This document shows positions 16,766 to 25,110 of a DNA stretch of 46,899 nucleotides, one piece after another. Source of the stretch: Arsenicibacter rosenii (GTDB taxonomy: Bacteria; Bacteroidota; Bacteroidia; Cytophagales; Spirosomataceae); the NCBI RefSeq assembly GCF_001870735.1, contig NZ_MORL01000008.1:1-46899 (forward strand), written 5' to 3'. Within the stretch, counting starts at the first letter, position 1. Each line of letters begins with the position of its first letter. The notes under the pieces are model-generated. The model did not search any database. It saw nothing but the letters and a program-made list of their open reading frames with translations, and had not been told where the DNA came from. Both the position numbers and the translations under genes were made by a program.

Positions 16766-17566
16766 ATGAATTTTCCGTTAACCACTCTGTTAATTGATGA
16801 CGAAGCCCTGGCCATCAGCCGGCTCAAACGCTTATTGGGTAAGTTCGACGATTGCTTCGACATTATCGGCGAGGCCGCCAATGGTGCCGAGGGCTTGTCG
16901 CTGGTCGAAACCAAACGCCCCGATTTAATTTTTCTCGACATCGAAATGCCGCTGCTCAACGGCTTCGAAATGCTGTCCCGGCTGACGTACATGCCCATGG
17001 TCGTTTTTGCTACGGCCTACGACCAATACGCCATCCGTGCTTTTGAGGAGCACTCCATCGATTACCTGCTCAAACCGGTCGAAACCGAACGGCTCGAACG
17101 GACTGTCCAGAAAATCCGGTCGTTTATCGACCTGTCCAAAGCCAATACCACGCCCGACGACGATCTCCTGATGGCTTCCCATCCGGCCGATAACCTCATG
17201 CGGATGCTGGAGCAGATGCGTCCGAAGAAAGAGATTTATTCGATTTCGGTGAAAACCGGCGATAAAATCAAGCTGGTTCCGCTCTCCGACATTGCCTTTT
17301 TCGAGGCGGAAGATAAATATGTGTTTCTGTCTACGCTCGACGGCCAGAAATTCCTGACGAGCTATACCGTAACCACCCTGGCCGATAAACTTCCCGAAAC
17401 GTTTGTCCGGGTCAGCCGGTCAACGCTGGTCAACAGCCACAAAATCAACGAAATCCACCGCCATTTCGATGGCAAATTCCTGCTGGTCATGGCCGACAAA
17501 AAGGCCACCAAAGTCCAGACCGGCTCTACCTATGCCGACGCCATCCGGCGGCTGATGGAGATTTGA
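16766..17566 (+). CDS. LytTR-family response regulator
   Basis: 266 residues. The receiver domain has IDDEA, phosphoacceptor Asp in IFLDIEMP, and KPVE. The C-terminal LytTR DNA-binding domain at about 155-266 contains IAFFEAEDKYVFLS, FVRVSRSTLVN and INEIHRHFDGKF. It is the cognate partner of the LytS kinase, whose stop is 3 bases upstream. LytTR regulators bind pairs of short direct repeats about 21 bases apart; phased repeats of that spacing are found in this window at 36877-36949. Confidence 0.95.
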   Translation: MNFPLTTLLIDDEALAISRLKRLLGKFDDCFDIIGEAANGAEGLSLVETKRPDLIFLDIEMPLLNGFEMLSRLTYMPMVVFATAYDQYAIRAFEEHSIDYLLKPVETERLERTVQKIRSFIDLSKANTTPDDDLLMASHPADNLMRMLEQMRPKKEIYSISVKTGDKIKLVPLSDIAFFEAEDKYVFLSTLDGQKFLTSYTVTTLADKLPETFVRVSRSTLVNSHKINEIHRHFDGKFLLVMADKKATKVQTGSTYADAIRRLMEI

Positions 17567-17657
17567 AAAGCTGAGGGTAATCGGTTACCTGATCTGGTTG
17601 GTTTCGGCTTCGTGCTTTTTAGTCATCCTGACAACAGGACCGGGCCGTCAGTGCGGG

Positions 17658-17694
17658 GATCTCTGGCTTATACATGCGTTGAGATCTCTTTTTT
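17658..17694 (+). terminator. Possible terminator after the lytS/lytTR pair
   Basis: GATCTC (17658-17663) and GAGATC (17681-17686) form a 6-bp stem with a 17-base loop, closely followed by CTTTTTTC. The long loop makes it weak. The rest of the 17567-17866 gap contains no gene that I can see, only this hairpin and the promoter below. Confidence 0.4.
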
Positions 17695-17810
17695 CGCCCA
17701 GGCGTACTTATTGGCATGACTACAAGCCCATCACAAAATAGATTATTGGCTATTCAGCCCCTTACTCCTTTTTCGCTGAAAAAACAATATTAAGAATCAG
17801 TCTAAATAAA

Positions 17811-17841
17811 TTGGATAATTAAACCAGCGGCTCTACTTTTG
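17811..17841 (+). promoter_or_regulatory. Bacteroidota-type promoter for the siderophore receptor
   Basis: TTGG at 17811 and TACTTTTG at 17834-17841 match the -33 TTG and -7 TAnnTTTG elements with about 20 bases between. The -7 box ends 25 bases before the start codon of the receptor gene. No clear Fur box is visible. Confidence 0.65.
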
Positions 17842-17866
17842 CACTGTTTATAATTGATCCAAATAA

Positions 17867-20296
17867 ATGAAACCATTCTACAACCTCGTTACAATTATCC
17901 TGTTATGCGTATTAACTGTTGTATCGGAGGCCGTTGCTCAACATCATGGAACGATCTCGGGTATTGTCAGAACCAGTGACGGTAACCCTGCGGCCTTCGT
18001 TAACGTGGGTCTGAAAGACACCCGCAAAGGCACAATCTCGGCCGAAGACGGCTCGTTTACACTCCGGAATATTGCGCCCGGCACCTATACCCTTCGTACA
18101 ACCTTCGTCGGGTTGAAGGAACAGGAAAAAACCGTGACGGTAAACGCCGGGCAGACCGTAACCGTTGCGTTCTCGCTTATTGAGAATGCGGCGCAACTAA
18201 GCGAGGTGGTCGTAAAAGGCACCAACCGCGCCGTAACGGCAGGCAAGGCCAATATCGCCACACTCGACATGCCTCAGACAACCGGGGTAGTCAGCCGTGT
18301 CGTCATTGAAAACCAGCAGATTTCACGTCTGGGCGACGCGCTGAAAAACGTAAGCGGTGTATCGCTGACACAACAGCGTCAGGGTGTTGCCGAGACCTTC
18401 TCAGCCCGTGGCTACAGCATCAGCATTGCCGGTGCGGCCGGCAGTATCTTTAAAAACGGTGTCATCTCAAACACCGCCGGTTTTCCGGAAGCCAGTACCC
18501 TCGAATCGGTTGAAGTACTAAAAGGCAGCTCGGCCCTGTTGTATGGCAACGTTTCCGGCGGGCTGGTGGTGAACATGGTTACGAAAAAACCAAAGTTCAA
18601 TTGGGGCGGCGAGGTGTCGATGCGGGCCGGCAGCTTCGGCTTATACAAACCGATTTTTGATGTCTACGGCCCGCTGAGCAAGAATCTGGCGTTTCGTATG
18701 GTAGGCACCTACGAAAATGCGAAGAGCTACCGCGATGTAGTGAAGTCGGATCGGGTATACATTAACCCTTCCCTGCTCTACAAGCCGGGCAAGAAAACCA
18801 GCATTCTGCTCGAAGGTGATTACCTGAAAGCCAACATCACACCTGACAATGGTGTCGGCTCGCTGAACGCTAACATGAACGCCATCATTCCGGATGTGCC
18901 CCGGTCACGCTTTATCAATACCGTATGGGCCTACAACCGTATGGAACAAGCCAGTGGTTCGATGAATATCCAGCACGATTTCAACAATCAGTGGAAGGTC
19001 AACGCCATCGTTTCGGCGCAGCAAACCGACATCGCTTCGTTCGGGGCCGGTGTACCCAACAACAACGTAGCCGCCAACGGTGACTGGAGCCGCGCGCTGA
19101 GCCGTGCCCAGACATCGGAGAAAAACAAAACGGCCCAGGTGAACATCAACGGCCGCTTCTCGACGGGCAGCATCGGTCATCAGCTGCTGGTCGGGTCTGA
19201 TCTGGTAGCGATCACCAGCGTCAGCAATGCCTTTACCATTACCAGCAATGGCGTGGGCGTAACGACCTACGATAAGATTAACATTCTCGATCCGGCTAAA
19301 TACGTGCAGCGGACCGACATCCCGGATAGCCGCGCGATTACCCGCACGACCTCCCCGTCGTACCGCGCCGGTGTATACGTACAGGACCTGATTACCCTGA
19401 CCGATCATATCAAAGTCTTTGCCGGTATCCGCTGGTCGTATCAGAAGACGCTGCAAACCAGCATTCTCGACCTCCGCAACAACGCCACCACCCGTGGCAC
19501 GGCTCAGACCAAATATGACCGCGCTTTCTCGCCCAAACTGGCGCTGATTTACCAGCCAACGAAAAACACATCGTTCTTCGGCAGTTATTCCAACAACTTC
19601 ACCATCAATACCGGTGTCGATATTTACGGGCAAATCCTGAGCCCGTCGATTATCGACCAGTTTGAAGCAGGGGTAAAAAACGAATTTCTGGACGGCCGTC
19701 TGCGGGCTAATTTCAGCATCTACAAGATTGTGAACAGCAACTTCGCCCAGATGGCCCTGACCAAAGCCGACGGTACGCCCAACACCGATACCAACGTGAA
19801 GGAGCTGACCGGCCAGACAACCAGCGACGGACTGGAAGCAGACCTGAACGGGAACCTGTCCAAAAACTGGTTTTTCATTGTCGGGTATGGCTATAACTAC
19901 ATGCGCTACACCAACACGTCGACCGCTAAAGGATCACCGATTCTGGGCGAGCGGCTCACCAACAACCCGGCGCATACCGGTAATGCCACGATTTTCTATA
20001 CGTTTGATCTGCCGCAGCTGCGCGGCCTGAAACTGGGCGCGTCGGCGTTTTACACGGGCGCCCGGTACGGCGGCAATAACAACACGGTCGGACAGACACC
20101 GGAGTTCAGCCGCCTGATTCCGCTGACCGGCTTTGCGACCTTCGACCTGTCGGCCGGTTATACCTACAAAAAGGTGTCGATTCTGGCTAAGGTGTCTAAC
20201 ATTACCAATGAACTGAACTACCTGATTCACGACCGGTACAGCATTATGCCGATTCCGCCGCGGCAGTTCACAAGCACATTGACCTATAAATTCTGA
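17867..20296 (+). CDS. TonB-dependent siderophore-type receptor
   Basis: 809 residues. A signal peptide (about 1-24) is followed by a carboxypeptidase-regulatory-like domain at about 28-108 (ISGIVRTSDGNPAAFVNVGL). The plug at about 125-250 has features of the FhuA/siderophore subfamily (LGDALKNVSGVSL, FSARGYSI, VEVLKGSSALLYGNVSGGLV). The large barrel ends in an aromatic residue (TYKF), as outer-membrane proteins do. It probably imports a ferric siderophore using TonB-ExbBD, which is not in the window. It is monocistronic: its own promoter is upstream and a strong terminator downstream. Confidence 0.92.
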   Translation: MKPFYNLVTIILLCVLTVVSEAVAQHHGTISGIVRTSDGNPAAFVNVGLKDTRKGTISAEDGSFTLRNIAPGTYTLRTTFVGLKEQEKTVTVNAGQTVTVAFSLIENAAQLSEVVVKGTNRAVTAGKANIATLDMPQTTGVVSRVVIENQQISRLGDALKNVSGVSLTQQRQGVAETFSARGYSISIAGAAGSIFKNGVISNTAGFPEASTLESVEVLKGSSALLYGNVSGGLVVNMVTKKPKFNWGGEVSMRAGSFGLYKPIFDVYGPLSKNLAFRMVGTYENAKSYRDVVKSDRVYINPSLLYKPGKKTSILLEGDYLKANITPDNGVGSLNANMNAIIPDVPRSRFINTVWAYNRMEQASGSMNIQHDFNNQWKVNAIVSAQQTDIASFGAGVPNNNVAANGDWSRALSRAQTSEKNKTAQVNINGRFSTGSIGHQLLVGSDLVAITSVSNAFTITSNGVGVTTYDKINILDPAKYVQRTDIPDSRAITRTTSPSYRAGVYVQDLITLTDHIKVFAGIRWSYQKTLQTSILDLRNNATTRGTAQTKYDRAFSPKLALIYQPTKNTSFFGSYSNNFTINTGVDIYGQILSPSIIDQFEAGVKNEFLDGRLRANFSIYKIVNSNFAQMALTKADGTPNTDTNVKELTGQTTSDGLEADLNGNLSKNWFFIVGYGYNYMRYTNTSTAKGSPILGERLTNNPAHTGNATIFYTFDLPQLRGLKLGASAFYTGARYGGNNNTVGQTPEFSRLIPLTGFATFDLSAGYTYKKVSILAKVSNITNELNYLIHDRYSIMPIPPRQFTSTLTYKF

Positions 20297-20319
20297 TTGC
20301 CATATCCCTCCCTTGCAGA

Positions 20320-20353
20320 CTCCCGCCGGTGAATCACCGGCGGGAGTTTTTTT
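20320..20353. terminator. Strong intrinsic terminator after the siderophore receptor
   Basis: A perfect 12-bp GC-rich stem (CTCCCGCCGGTG at 20320-20331, CACCGGCGGGAG at 20335-20346) with a 3-base loop is followed by seven T. It ends the plus-strand receptor gene. The ACT-domain gene converges from the right, so the stem may serve both, although only the plus direction has a good T-run. Confidence 0.95.
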
Positions 20354-20359
20354 ATGCTG

Positions 20360-20614
20360 TCAGGAAACCACCTTGACCGTCACCACGCCCGGCACCGAGC
20401 GCATCAGTTGCATCAGCCCTGCCGGTTTTTCCTGCCCCGGGACGGCAATAGCAACATGGCCTTTGACGCGTACGCCATCGCCTTCCAGCTGCATTCCCAT
20501 AATGCGGTAATCTTCGCCCGCCGGAATGGCATTGGTCAGATCGCCCACAAAACCGATGCGGTCGAAGCCCAGAATCTGGTAAACGTGATGTTGGTAACTT
20601 GTGTGGTGTTCCAT
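20360..20614 (-). CDS. Stand-alone ACT-domain protein
   Basis: 84 residues. After a short His-rich start, residues about 13-84 follow the ACT fold: ILGFDRIGFVGDLTNAIP at the ligand-binding loop, then IMGMQLEGDGVRVKGHVAIA and MQLMRSVPGVVTVKVVS at the end. It most resembles the C-terminal ACT domains of RelA/SpoT-type proteins, but without any catalytic part. It probably binds an amino acid or similar effector, or dimerises. It follows the peroxiredoxin-like gene by about 50 bases on the same strand. Two longer overlapping ORFs in this place have compositions typical of shadows. Confidence 0.7.
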   Translation of the reverse strand: MEHHTSYQHHVYQILGFDRIGFVGDLTNAIPAGEDYRIMGMQLEGDGVRVKGHVAIAVPGQEKPAGLMQLMRSVPGVVTVKVVS

Positions 20615-20666
20615 GGTTATAGTGTTGTTTTGTTCGTATAAAAAGTGAGATATACCTGAATAACAT

Positions 20667-21299
20667 CTATACGACCGGACTTAATTCCAGTACGGCGTCA
20701 ATAATTCGTTCTAAATCGAGGGGGTGTTCAAAATATTCGTCAATGGCATGGTACGTAATGGTACGTTCCTGATTGACCACATAAACAGCCGGAATAAAGA
20801 CATCGTCTGAAATTCCCGATATACGATCCCAGACCGGATCGTCTTCCGAATAAATACCAAACCGGCGCGCTACGGAAAAGCGGGTATCCTGCGCCACCAG
20901 AAAGCGGCTCTCTCCCACCTGCCGGCTTACCGACCGGACTGGGTCCTGCGCAATCACCAGCAATCGGGTATCAATCGCCTTTAAACCCAGCGACAGCCGG
21001 ACCAGCGCATCGAGGTATGGGCGGGCAAACCGGCCCCAACCGGTACTGTAGAAGGCAATTACCAGCGGCTGCGCCTCGATCAGGTCGTCAAGCGATGTGG
21101 CGAAACCGGGTACGCCAACGTTATTCATAGCCGTGTCACGGTCATCGCTCCGGCTTACCAGATTGATATAAGGAATTTTTTCTCCCGTAACCAGCGGCTT
21201 TATTTTCTGGGTTGCTGTGCGGTCTCTCAGCATGATCGTGTGAATTTCTTCGGCTTCGTTTTCAATTTCGTACAGCATAGCTCTGTCGGTTTTGTACAA
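20667..21299 (-). CDS. Peroxiredoxin/thioredoxin-fold protein without cysteines
   Basis: 210 residues. The segment LVIAFYSTGWGRFARPYLDAL at about 79-99 lines up with the AhpC/TSA active-site helix, where a peroxidatic or thioredoxin CxxC cysteine would be expected. Later parts (LLVIAQDPVRSV, FLVAQDTRFSVARRFGIYSE, FIPAVYVVNQERTITYHAID) also follow the peroxiredoxin fold. There is no cysteine in the whole protein, so redox catalysis by thiol is excluded. It may be a binding or chaperone-like derivative. A second Met at residue 8 is an alternative start. It lies between the ACT gene and the membrane hydroxylase, all on the minus strand. Confidence 0.72.
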   Translation of the reverse strand: MYKTDRAMLYEIENEAEEIHTIMLRDRTATQKIKPLVTGEKIPYINLVSRSDDRDTAMNNVGVPGFATSLDDLIEAQPLVIAFYSTGWGRFARPYLDALVRLSLGLKAIDTRLLVIAQDPVRSVSRQVGESRFLVAQDTRFSVARRFGIYSEDDPVWDRISGISDDVFIPAVYVVNQERTITYHAIDEYFEHPLDLERIIDAVLELSPVV

Positions 21300-21317
21300 G
21301 TAGGTCTATTGTTTCGG

Positions 21318-22547
21318 TTAAACGCTGCCATAGAGCGTTTGCAGGTAATAGCGCCGGAGCTCACGGAAGTAAAAGACGTAGATAAACGCCACCACACCAC
21401 CCGTGATGATCAGAGCCGTATGCGGCCAATAGACGTATAAGCCAATGGCCACCAGACTAAACCGGACCCACTCCAGATAAAATACCCACCGGCGCTGCTC
21501 CAGTATACAGCCAATATTGACCAGCGTCAAGGCCAGAAAAAGGCCGGTAAGTGCCTTCGGAAATGCGGCAACCTGATGCTCGAAGAGACTCAGGAAAAAT
21601 AGTAAAACAATGGAAAAAATGAGCTGGATCAGTACATATCCGCGAAAGCGCTGCGTACTGGCCCGCTGCTTGTGTTTCGACAGAAACTGCCGCTCGGCCA
21701 ACCCCCGAAGTGATTCATCGAAGTCGGCCGGTTTACCGAAAACGACCTTCAGTTTATTGATCAGCCCGTGCTGCCGCTGCACCGCATACCAGATTTCAAT
21801 CAGGAAGTGGAAGTGCTGCCACAGGAAACTATGGCTGTTGAGGGGCTTGGTCAGGCCGAATACCGGTTGTTCATCCTCCTCCTGAAATGTCCCGAACAGC
21901 TTATCCCAGATGATGAACATATCGCCGTAGTTTTTGTCGAGATAACGCGGGTTAATGGCATGGTGAACGCGGTGGTGCGAGGGGGTCACCAGAAAATATT
22001 CCAGGAAACCCAGCTTGCCGATTGTCTGCGTATGCGTAAAAAACGGATAAGCGCCGTGTACCAGCAGAATCGTAATGATCATGCCGGGCGGGAACCCGAT
22101 AACCGGCAGAACAGCCCAGAAAATCGTCCGGACGGCGGCCTGAAACACGGTAATGCGGGTAGCGGCCGTATAGTTAAAATCTTCGCTTTGGTGATGCACC
22201 ACATGAACGCCCCAGAACAGGTTGATTTCGTGGCCAAGCCGGTGATACCAGTACCACAGAAAGTCGGTTGCCAGCAAAAGCAATATCCAGAGCCAGGCCG
22301 TTGGCTTGATCTCAAAGAGCGCAAAGTGATCGTGCAGATACGCATAAACGCCGTAAAACAACGAGGTAGTAAACAGATCGGTCAGCCGTTCGGCCACGCC
22401 GATGCTCAGGTTCGCAATGGACCGGTCAAACTGAAACAGGTGTTTCCCCTGCCGCCGCGCAACCAGATATTCTACCCCGATAAACAGCAGAAACAGGGGT
22501 ATGGCAAACGCTATGTAATTGATCCCGTACATAGTCAATAACAGCAT
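21318..22547 (-). CDS. Membrane fatty acid hydroxylase / sterol desaturase family protein
   Basis: 409 residues with about eight hydrophobic segments. The three histidine boxes of the di-iron superfamily are present: WYHRLGHEINLFWGVHVVHH (combining boxes one and two, about 101-120) and SHHRVHH (about 188-194). The long C-terminal membrane region after about residue 300 resembles the alkylglycerol monooxygenase (TMEM195) branch. It should hydroxylate or desaturate a lipid in the inner membrane. Met 6 (MYGINYIAF) is an alternative start. A 7-bp inverted repeat ACAGCAT/ATGCTGT (22541-22560) covers the first start codon. It ends 18 bases before the cysteine-free peroxiredoxin-like gene, so they are probably co-transcribed. 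Confidence 0.88.
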   Translation of the reverse strand: MLLLTMYGINYIAFAIPLFLLFIGVEYLVARRQGKHLFQFDRSIANLSIGVAERLTDLFTTSLFYGVYAYLHDHFALFEIKPTAWLWILLLLATDFLWYWYHRLGHEINLFWGVHVVHHQSEDFNYTAATRITVFQAAVRTIFWAVLPVIGFPPGMIITILLVHGAYPFFTHTQTIGKLGFLEYFLVTPSHHRVHHAINPRYLDKNYGDMFIIWDKLFGTFQEEDEQPVFGLTKPLNSHSFLWQHFHFLIEIWYAVQRQHGLINKLKVVFGKPADFDESLRGLAERQFLSKHKQRASTQRFRGYVLIQLIFSIVLLFFLSLFEHQVAAFPKALTGLFLALTLVNIGCILEQRRWVFYLEWVRFSLVAIGLYVYWPHTALIITGGVVAFIYVFYFRELRRYYLQTLYGSV

Positions 22548-22663
22548 TAGTCGATGCTGTAGATAGAGTTTTAGTATTTATAGTCTATTGATTTTATGGA
22601 TTTATTACAAATAACGTATCTTCTGCCTATTCAAGTCAAGTAGAGCCGTAAAAATGATCCGTT

Positions 22664-22697
22664 AAAAAAATAAAAAAGCACCGGCGGGATGCCGGTA
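22664..22697 (-). terminator. Intrinsic terminator after the 225-residue unknown gene
   Basis: On the minus strand a stem ACCGGC/GCCGGT with a short loop (22680-22696) is followed by a T-rich tract (complement of the A-run 22664-22677). It lies 25 bases beyond the stop at 22722. Confidence 0.8.
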
Positions 22698-22721
22698 CCT
22701 GTATATCTGTCATAAAAGAAA

Positions 22722-23399
22722 TTAAGCCGCCCGGTGCTGAACAGACCGGCCGGGGGTCCGCAGTTTACGAGTGTTGCTCGCTTCATCAAATACCTCGTCC
22801 GAAACAGCGCCAAGATGATAGGCCCGTTTCAGGATAAAGTCAAACGGCAGGTTAAAATAGCCGGAGACTTCGGAGCGGAAGCTGTCAGGGAATTTGGTCA
22901 GCCGGAGGCCGAAGAAATTACGGATGTCGGCTTCGGGCAACAGCGTAGTCAGCGCTACCCGTTCGGCTTCGGCGAGCAGCTCCTGCCGGGAGGCATACCA
23001 TTTCTCCAGACCGACAGAAGCCGTCAGGATGGTCAGAAACAGGTTTTTATACATACCGGAGAGTTCGGCGGGCAGAATAATCCAGCCTTGCTCACGAAAC
23101 AGCCCCGAAAAGCCGGTGAGCCCTTCTACACCACGCAGCTCCCCCGCCATCAGCGTGTCGGGAAACTGCAGCCGGTCATCGACTTTCTGCATGCGGTACA
23201 CAACCGCCTCAACGGGGAGTTTCTGAAACAGCACATCAACCGGCAACACGTGCGATTGATCCCATTGGTCGGTCAGGCGGGCAAACATCGACTCATTATA
23301 CACGAGTTTATCGGGCGCTCCGAGGCTTATCAGCATACGGCGATAAGCCGCCAGAAAGTCGATGGCGAGTTGGTTTGGATGTTGTTTTGATCTAGCCAT
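22722..23399 (-). CDS. Unrecognised protein, weakly ImmA/IrrE-like C-terminus
   Basis: 225 residues, soluble, no signal peptide. I do not recognise the family. The C-terminal part (EAERVALTTLLPEADIRNFF, then SEVSGYFNLPFDFILKRAYH and LGAVSDEVFDE) resembles the segment that follows the zinc site in ImmA/IrrE proteins (E..A...LLPE..., then a helix-turn-helix-like stretch). The expected HExxH motif is absent; the region before it reads ILPAELSGMYKNLFLTILTA. It could be a non-catalytic relative, but this is weak. It is followed by its own terminator, and upstream is the osmoprotectant permease fusion about 100 bases away. Confidence 0.6.
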   Translation of the reverse strand: MARSKQHPNQLAIDFLAAYRRMLISLGAPDKLVYNESMFARLTDQWDQSHVLPVDVLFQKLPVEAVVYRMQKVDDRLQFPDTLMAGELRGVEGLTGFSGLFREQGWIILPAELSGMYKNLFLTILTASVGLEKWYASRQELLAEAERVALTTLLPEADIRNFFGLRLTKFPDSFRSEVSGYFNLPFDFILKRAYHLGAVSDEVFDEASNTRKLRTPGRSVQHRAA

Positions 23400-23496
23400 T
23401 AAGCAGTGCTGCGCGTGCGCCGGCAGCCATTAGTTGTTGTTGATACTGAGGAATAAAGATACAAAAATTCCTGCTTAAAGTCTAGTATCCGACAGG

Positions 23497-25050
23497 CTAT
23501 TTCAACCCCTTCGTCAGCGCCGATATTGAACTGATTCCCAGGGCCTGCGCCTGTTTTCGCCGCATCATCAGGGCGTAGCTGTTGTTGAACCCCAGCGGAG
23601 CCAGCCACACCACATTGAACCGCTTCCGGGTCTCGCTTTTCACAAAGGCGTAGACCGAATCCGGCTGCATCGGCAAGGCCTTGAGCTGCGCTGCCGATGG
23701 CTGTAAAATTACCAGGAGGCCGGTGCCGGTGTATTCGGGATAAAAGTCGATGGAACCGCTGCGGAGGGCATCAAAACAGATTTGTGTCCCCCCCAGACCG
23801 GTTTTGGCATCGACCCCTAAATCGGTATGCCCTTCGATGAGCTGCCGGTAAATTTCGGCCAGGATATACTGCTCCGTAAACACCTTGGTCCCCAGCACCA
23901 CCCGGTTGACCCGCGCCCCGGCTTTGGGTTGCCGGTATAAACCCGACCCTTTCAGAAACAGTCGCGCAATGTCGGCCGGTGCCTGGTGTTTGTAATCGGC
24001 GAGGTAGTTGAGGTAGGTCATAGCCGAGTCGGTGAGCTTACCGGCGAGCATATCCAGAGTCGGCCGCAACGCCGGATACCGGTCAAGGGCCGCCTGCCGC
24101 ACCACCGGGGCGGCATAGTAGGGCGGAAAGGCTTGTTTATCGTCGTTCAGCACCAGCAGGTCATACGCTTTAATCCGGCCATCGGTCGAATAGCCGCTGA
24201 TGATATCGACCTGCTCCCGCTGTATGGCTTCGTACATCAGATTCTGGTCGATCAGGCGCGGACGCAGTTGCAGGCCGTAGATTTTCTGCAAGCCGGGATA
24301 GCCGTCGGCCCGCCCGTAAAATTCGTGGGCAAAACCGGCAATGAGTTTGTCTGAATGCCCCGGCAACATGGTAAACGCCGTCAGGAGCGGCAGCAGGATC
24401 ACAAAGGCCAGCAGGCTTACCCGACTCTTCCGGCTACTCAGCCGCTGCAGCAACGCCAGGCCATTGTCGAACAGTACCGCCAGCAGAGCCGCCGGAATGG
24501 CTCCTGCCAGCATCATGTTCACGTTGCTCAGGGCGATACCGCCGAAAATAAACTCTCCCAGCCCTCCGGCAGCTACGTAAGCCGCCAGCGTGGCGACCCC
24601 TACATTGATGACGGCCGCCGTCCGCACGCCGGCAAAGATAACCGGCAGCGCCAGCGGTAATTCAATCTTCAGCAGGATTTGCCGGTTGGTCATACCCACC
24701 CCTTTGGCGGCTTCTTTCACCAGCGGACTGACGCCCTGAAGCCCGACAAAGGTATTGCGGATGATAGGCAGTAAGGCATACAGGAATAAGGCGACCAGTG
24801 CAGGGCCCATCCCGATGCCGAGGACCGGAATTAAAAATCCCAGCAATGCCAGGCTCGGAACGGTTTGCAGTACACCGGCAACACCCAGCACCGCCGAGGC
24901 TACCCGTTTGAAACGTGAGATCAGGATACCCAGCGGAATCCCGACGGTCATCGCTATCAGCAGCGAGAGCATGGTGAGGCCGATGTGCCGCAGTATTTGC
25001 TCAATAACTTTATCTGACTGTTCGGCCAGAAAACGGAAGAAGTCGGTCAT
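23497..25050 (-). CDS. Osmoprotectant ABC permease fused to a circularly permuted substrate-binding domain
   Basis: 517 residues. Residues 1-225 are the inner-membrane permease with six spans and the EAA loop (EAAKGVGMTNRQILLKIELP, about 113-132). The rest is an OpuAC/QAT-type substrate-binding domain, but its halves are swapped. Residues about 232-372 (FYGRADGYPGLQKIYGL, GYSTDGRIKAYDLLVLNDDK, LNYLADYKHQAPADIARLFL) correspond to the usual C-terminal half. Residues about 383-517 (VVLGTKVFTEQYILAEIYRQ, GLGGTQICFDALRSG, FYPEYTGTGLLVIL, LGFNNSYAL, SSISALTK) correspond to the usual N-terminal half. The protein stops at the SDLxK hinge equivalent. It probably imports glycine betaine, choline or a related solute. 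The likely ATPase is at 32570-33280. Confidence 0.9.
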   Translation of the reverse strand: MTDFFRFLAEQSDKVIEQILRHIGLTMLSLLIAMTVGIPLGILISRFKRVASAVLGVAGVLQTVPSLALLGFLIPVLGIGMGPALVALFLYALLPIIRNTFVGLQGVSPLVKEAAKGVGMTNRQILLKIELPLALPVIFAGVRTAAVINVGVATLAAYVAAGGLGEFIFGGIALSNVNMMLAGAIPAALLAVLFDNGLALLQRLSSRKSRVSLLAFVILLPLLTAFTMLPGHSDKLIAGFAHEFYGRADGYPGLQKIYGLQLRPRLIDQNLMYEAIQREQVDIISGYSTDGRIKAYDLLVLNDDKQAFPPYYAAPVVRQAALDRYPALRPTLDMLAGKLTDSAMTYLNYLADYKHQAPADIARLFLKGSGLYRQPKAGARVNRVVLGTKVFTEQYILAEIYRQLIEGHTDLGVDAKTGLGGTQICFDALRSGSIDFYPEYTGTGLLVILQPSAAQLKALPMQPDSVYAFVKSETRKRFNVVWLAPLGFNNSYALMMRRKQAQALGISSISALTKGLK

Positions 25051-25110
25051 GCAGAAAACGGGTTAGCAACCGGCAGATAGCGCAGGCAGTCCGCCGGTTG
25101 CTAACGCAGG

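Noticed and set aside
18905-19633. 242-residue minus-strand frame inside the siderophore receptor
   Set aside because: Shadow frame of a clear TonB receptor.
21768-22541. 257-residue plus-strand frame opposite the hydroxylase gene
   Set aside because: Shadow frame; the minus strand carries all three histidine boxes and the membrane segments.
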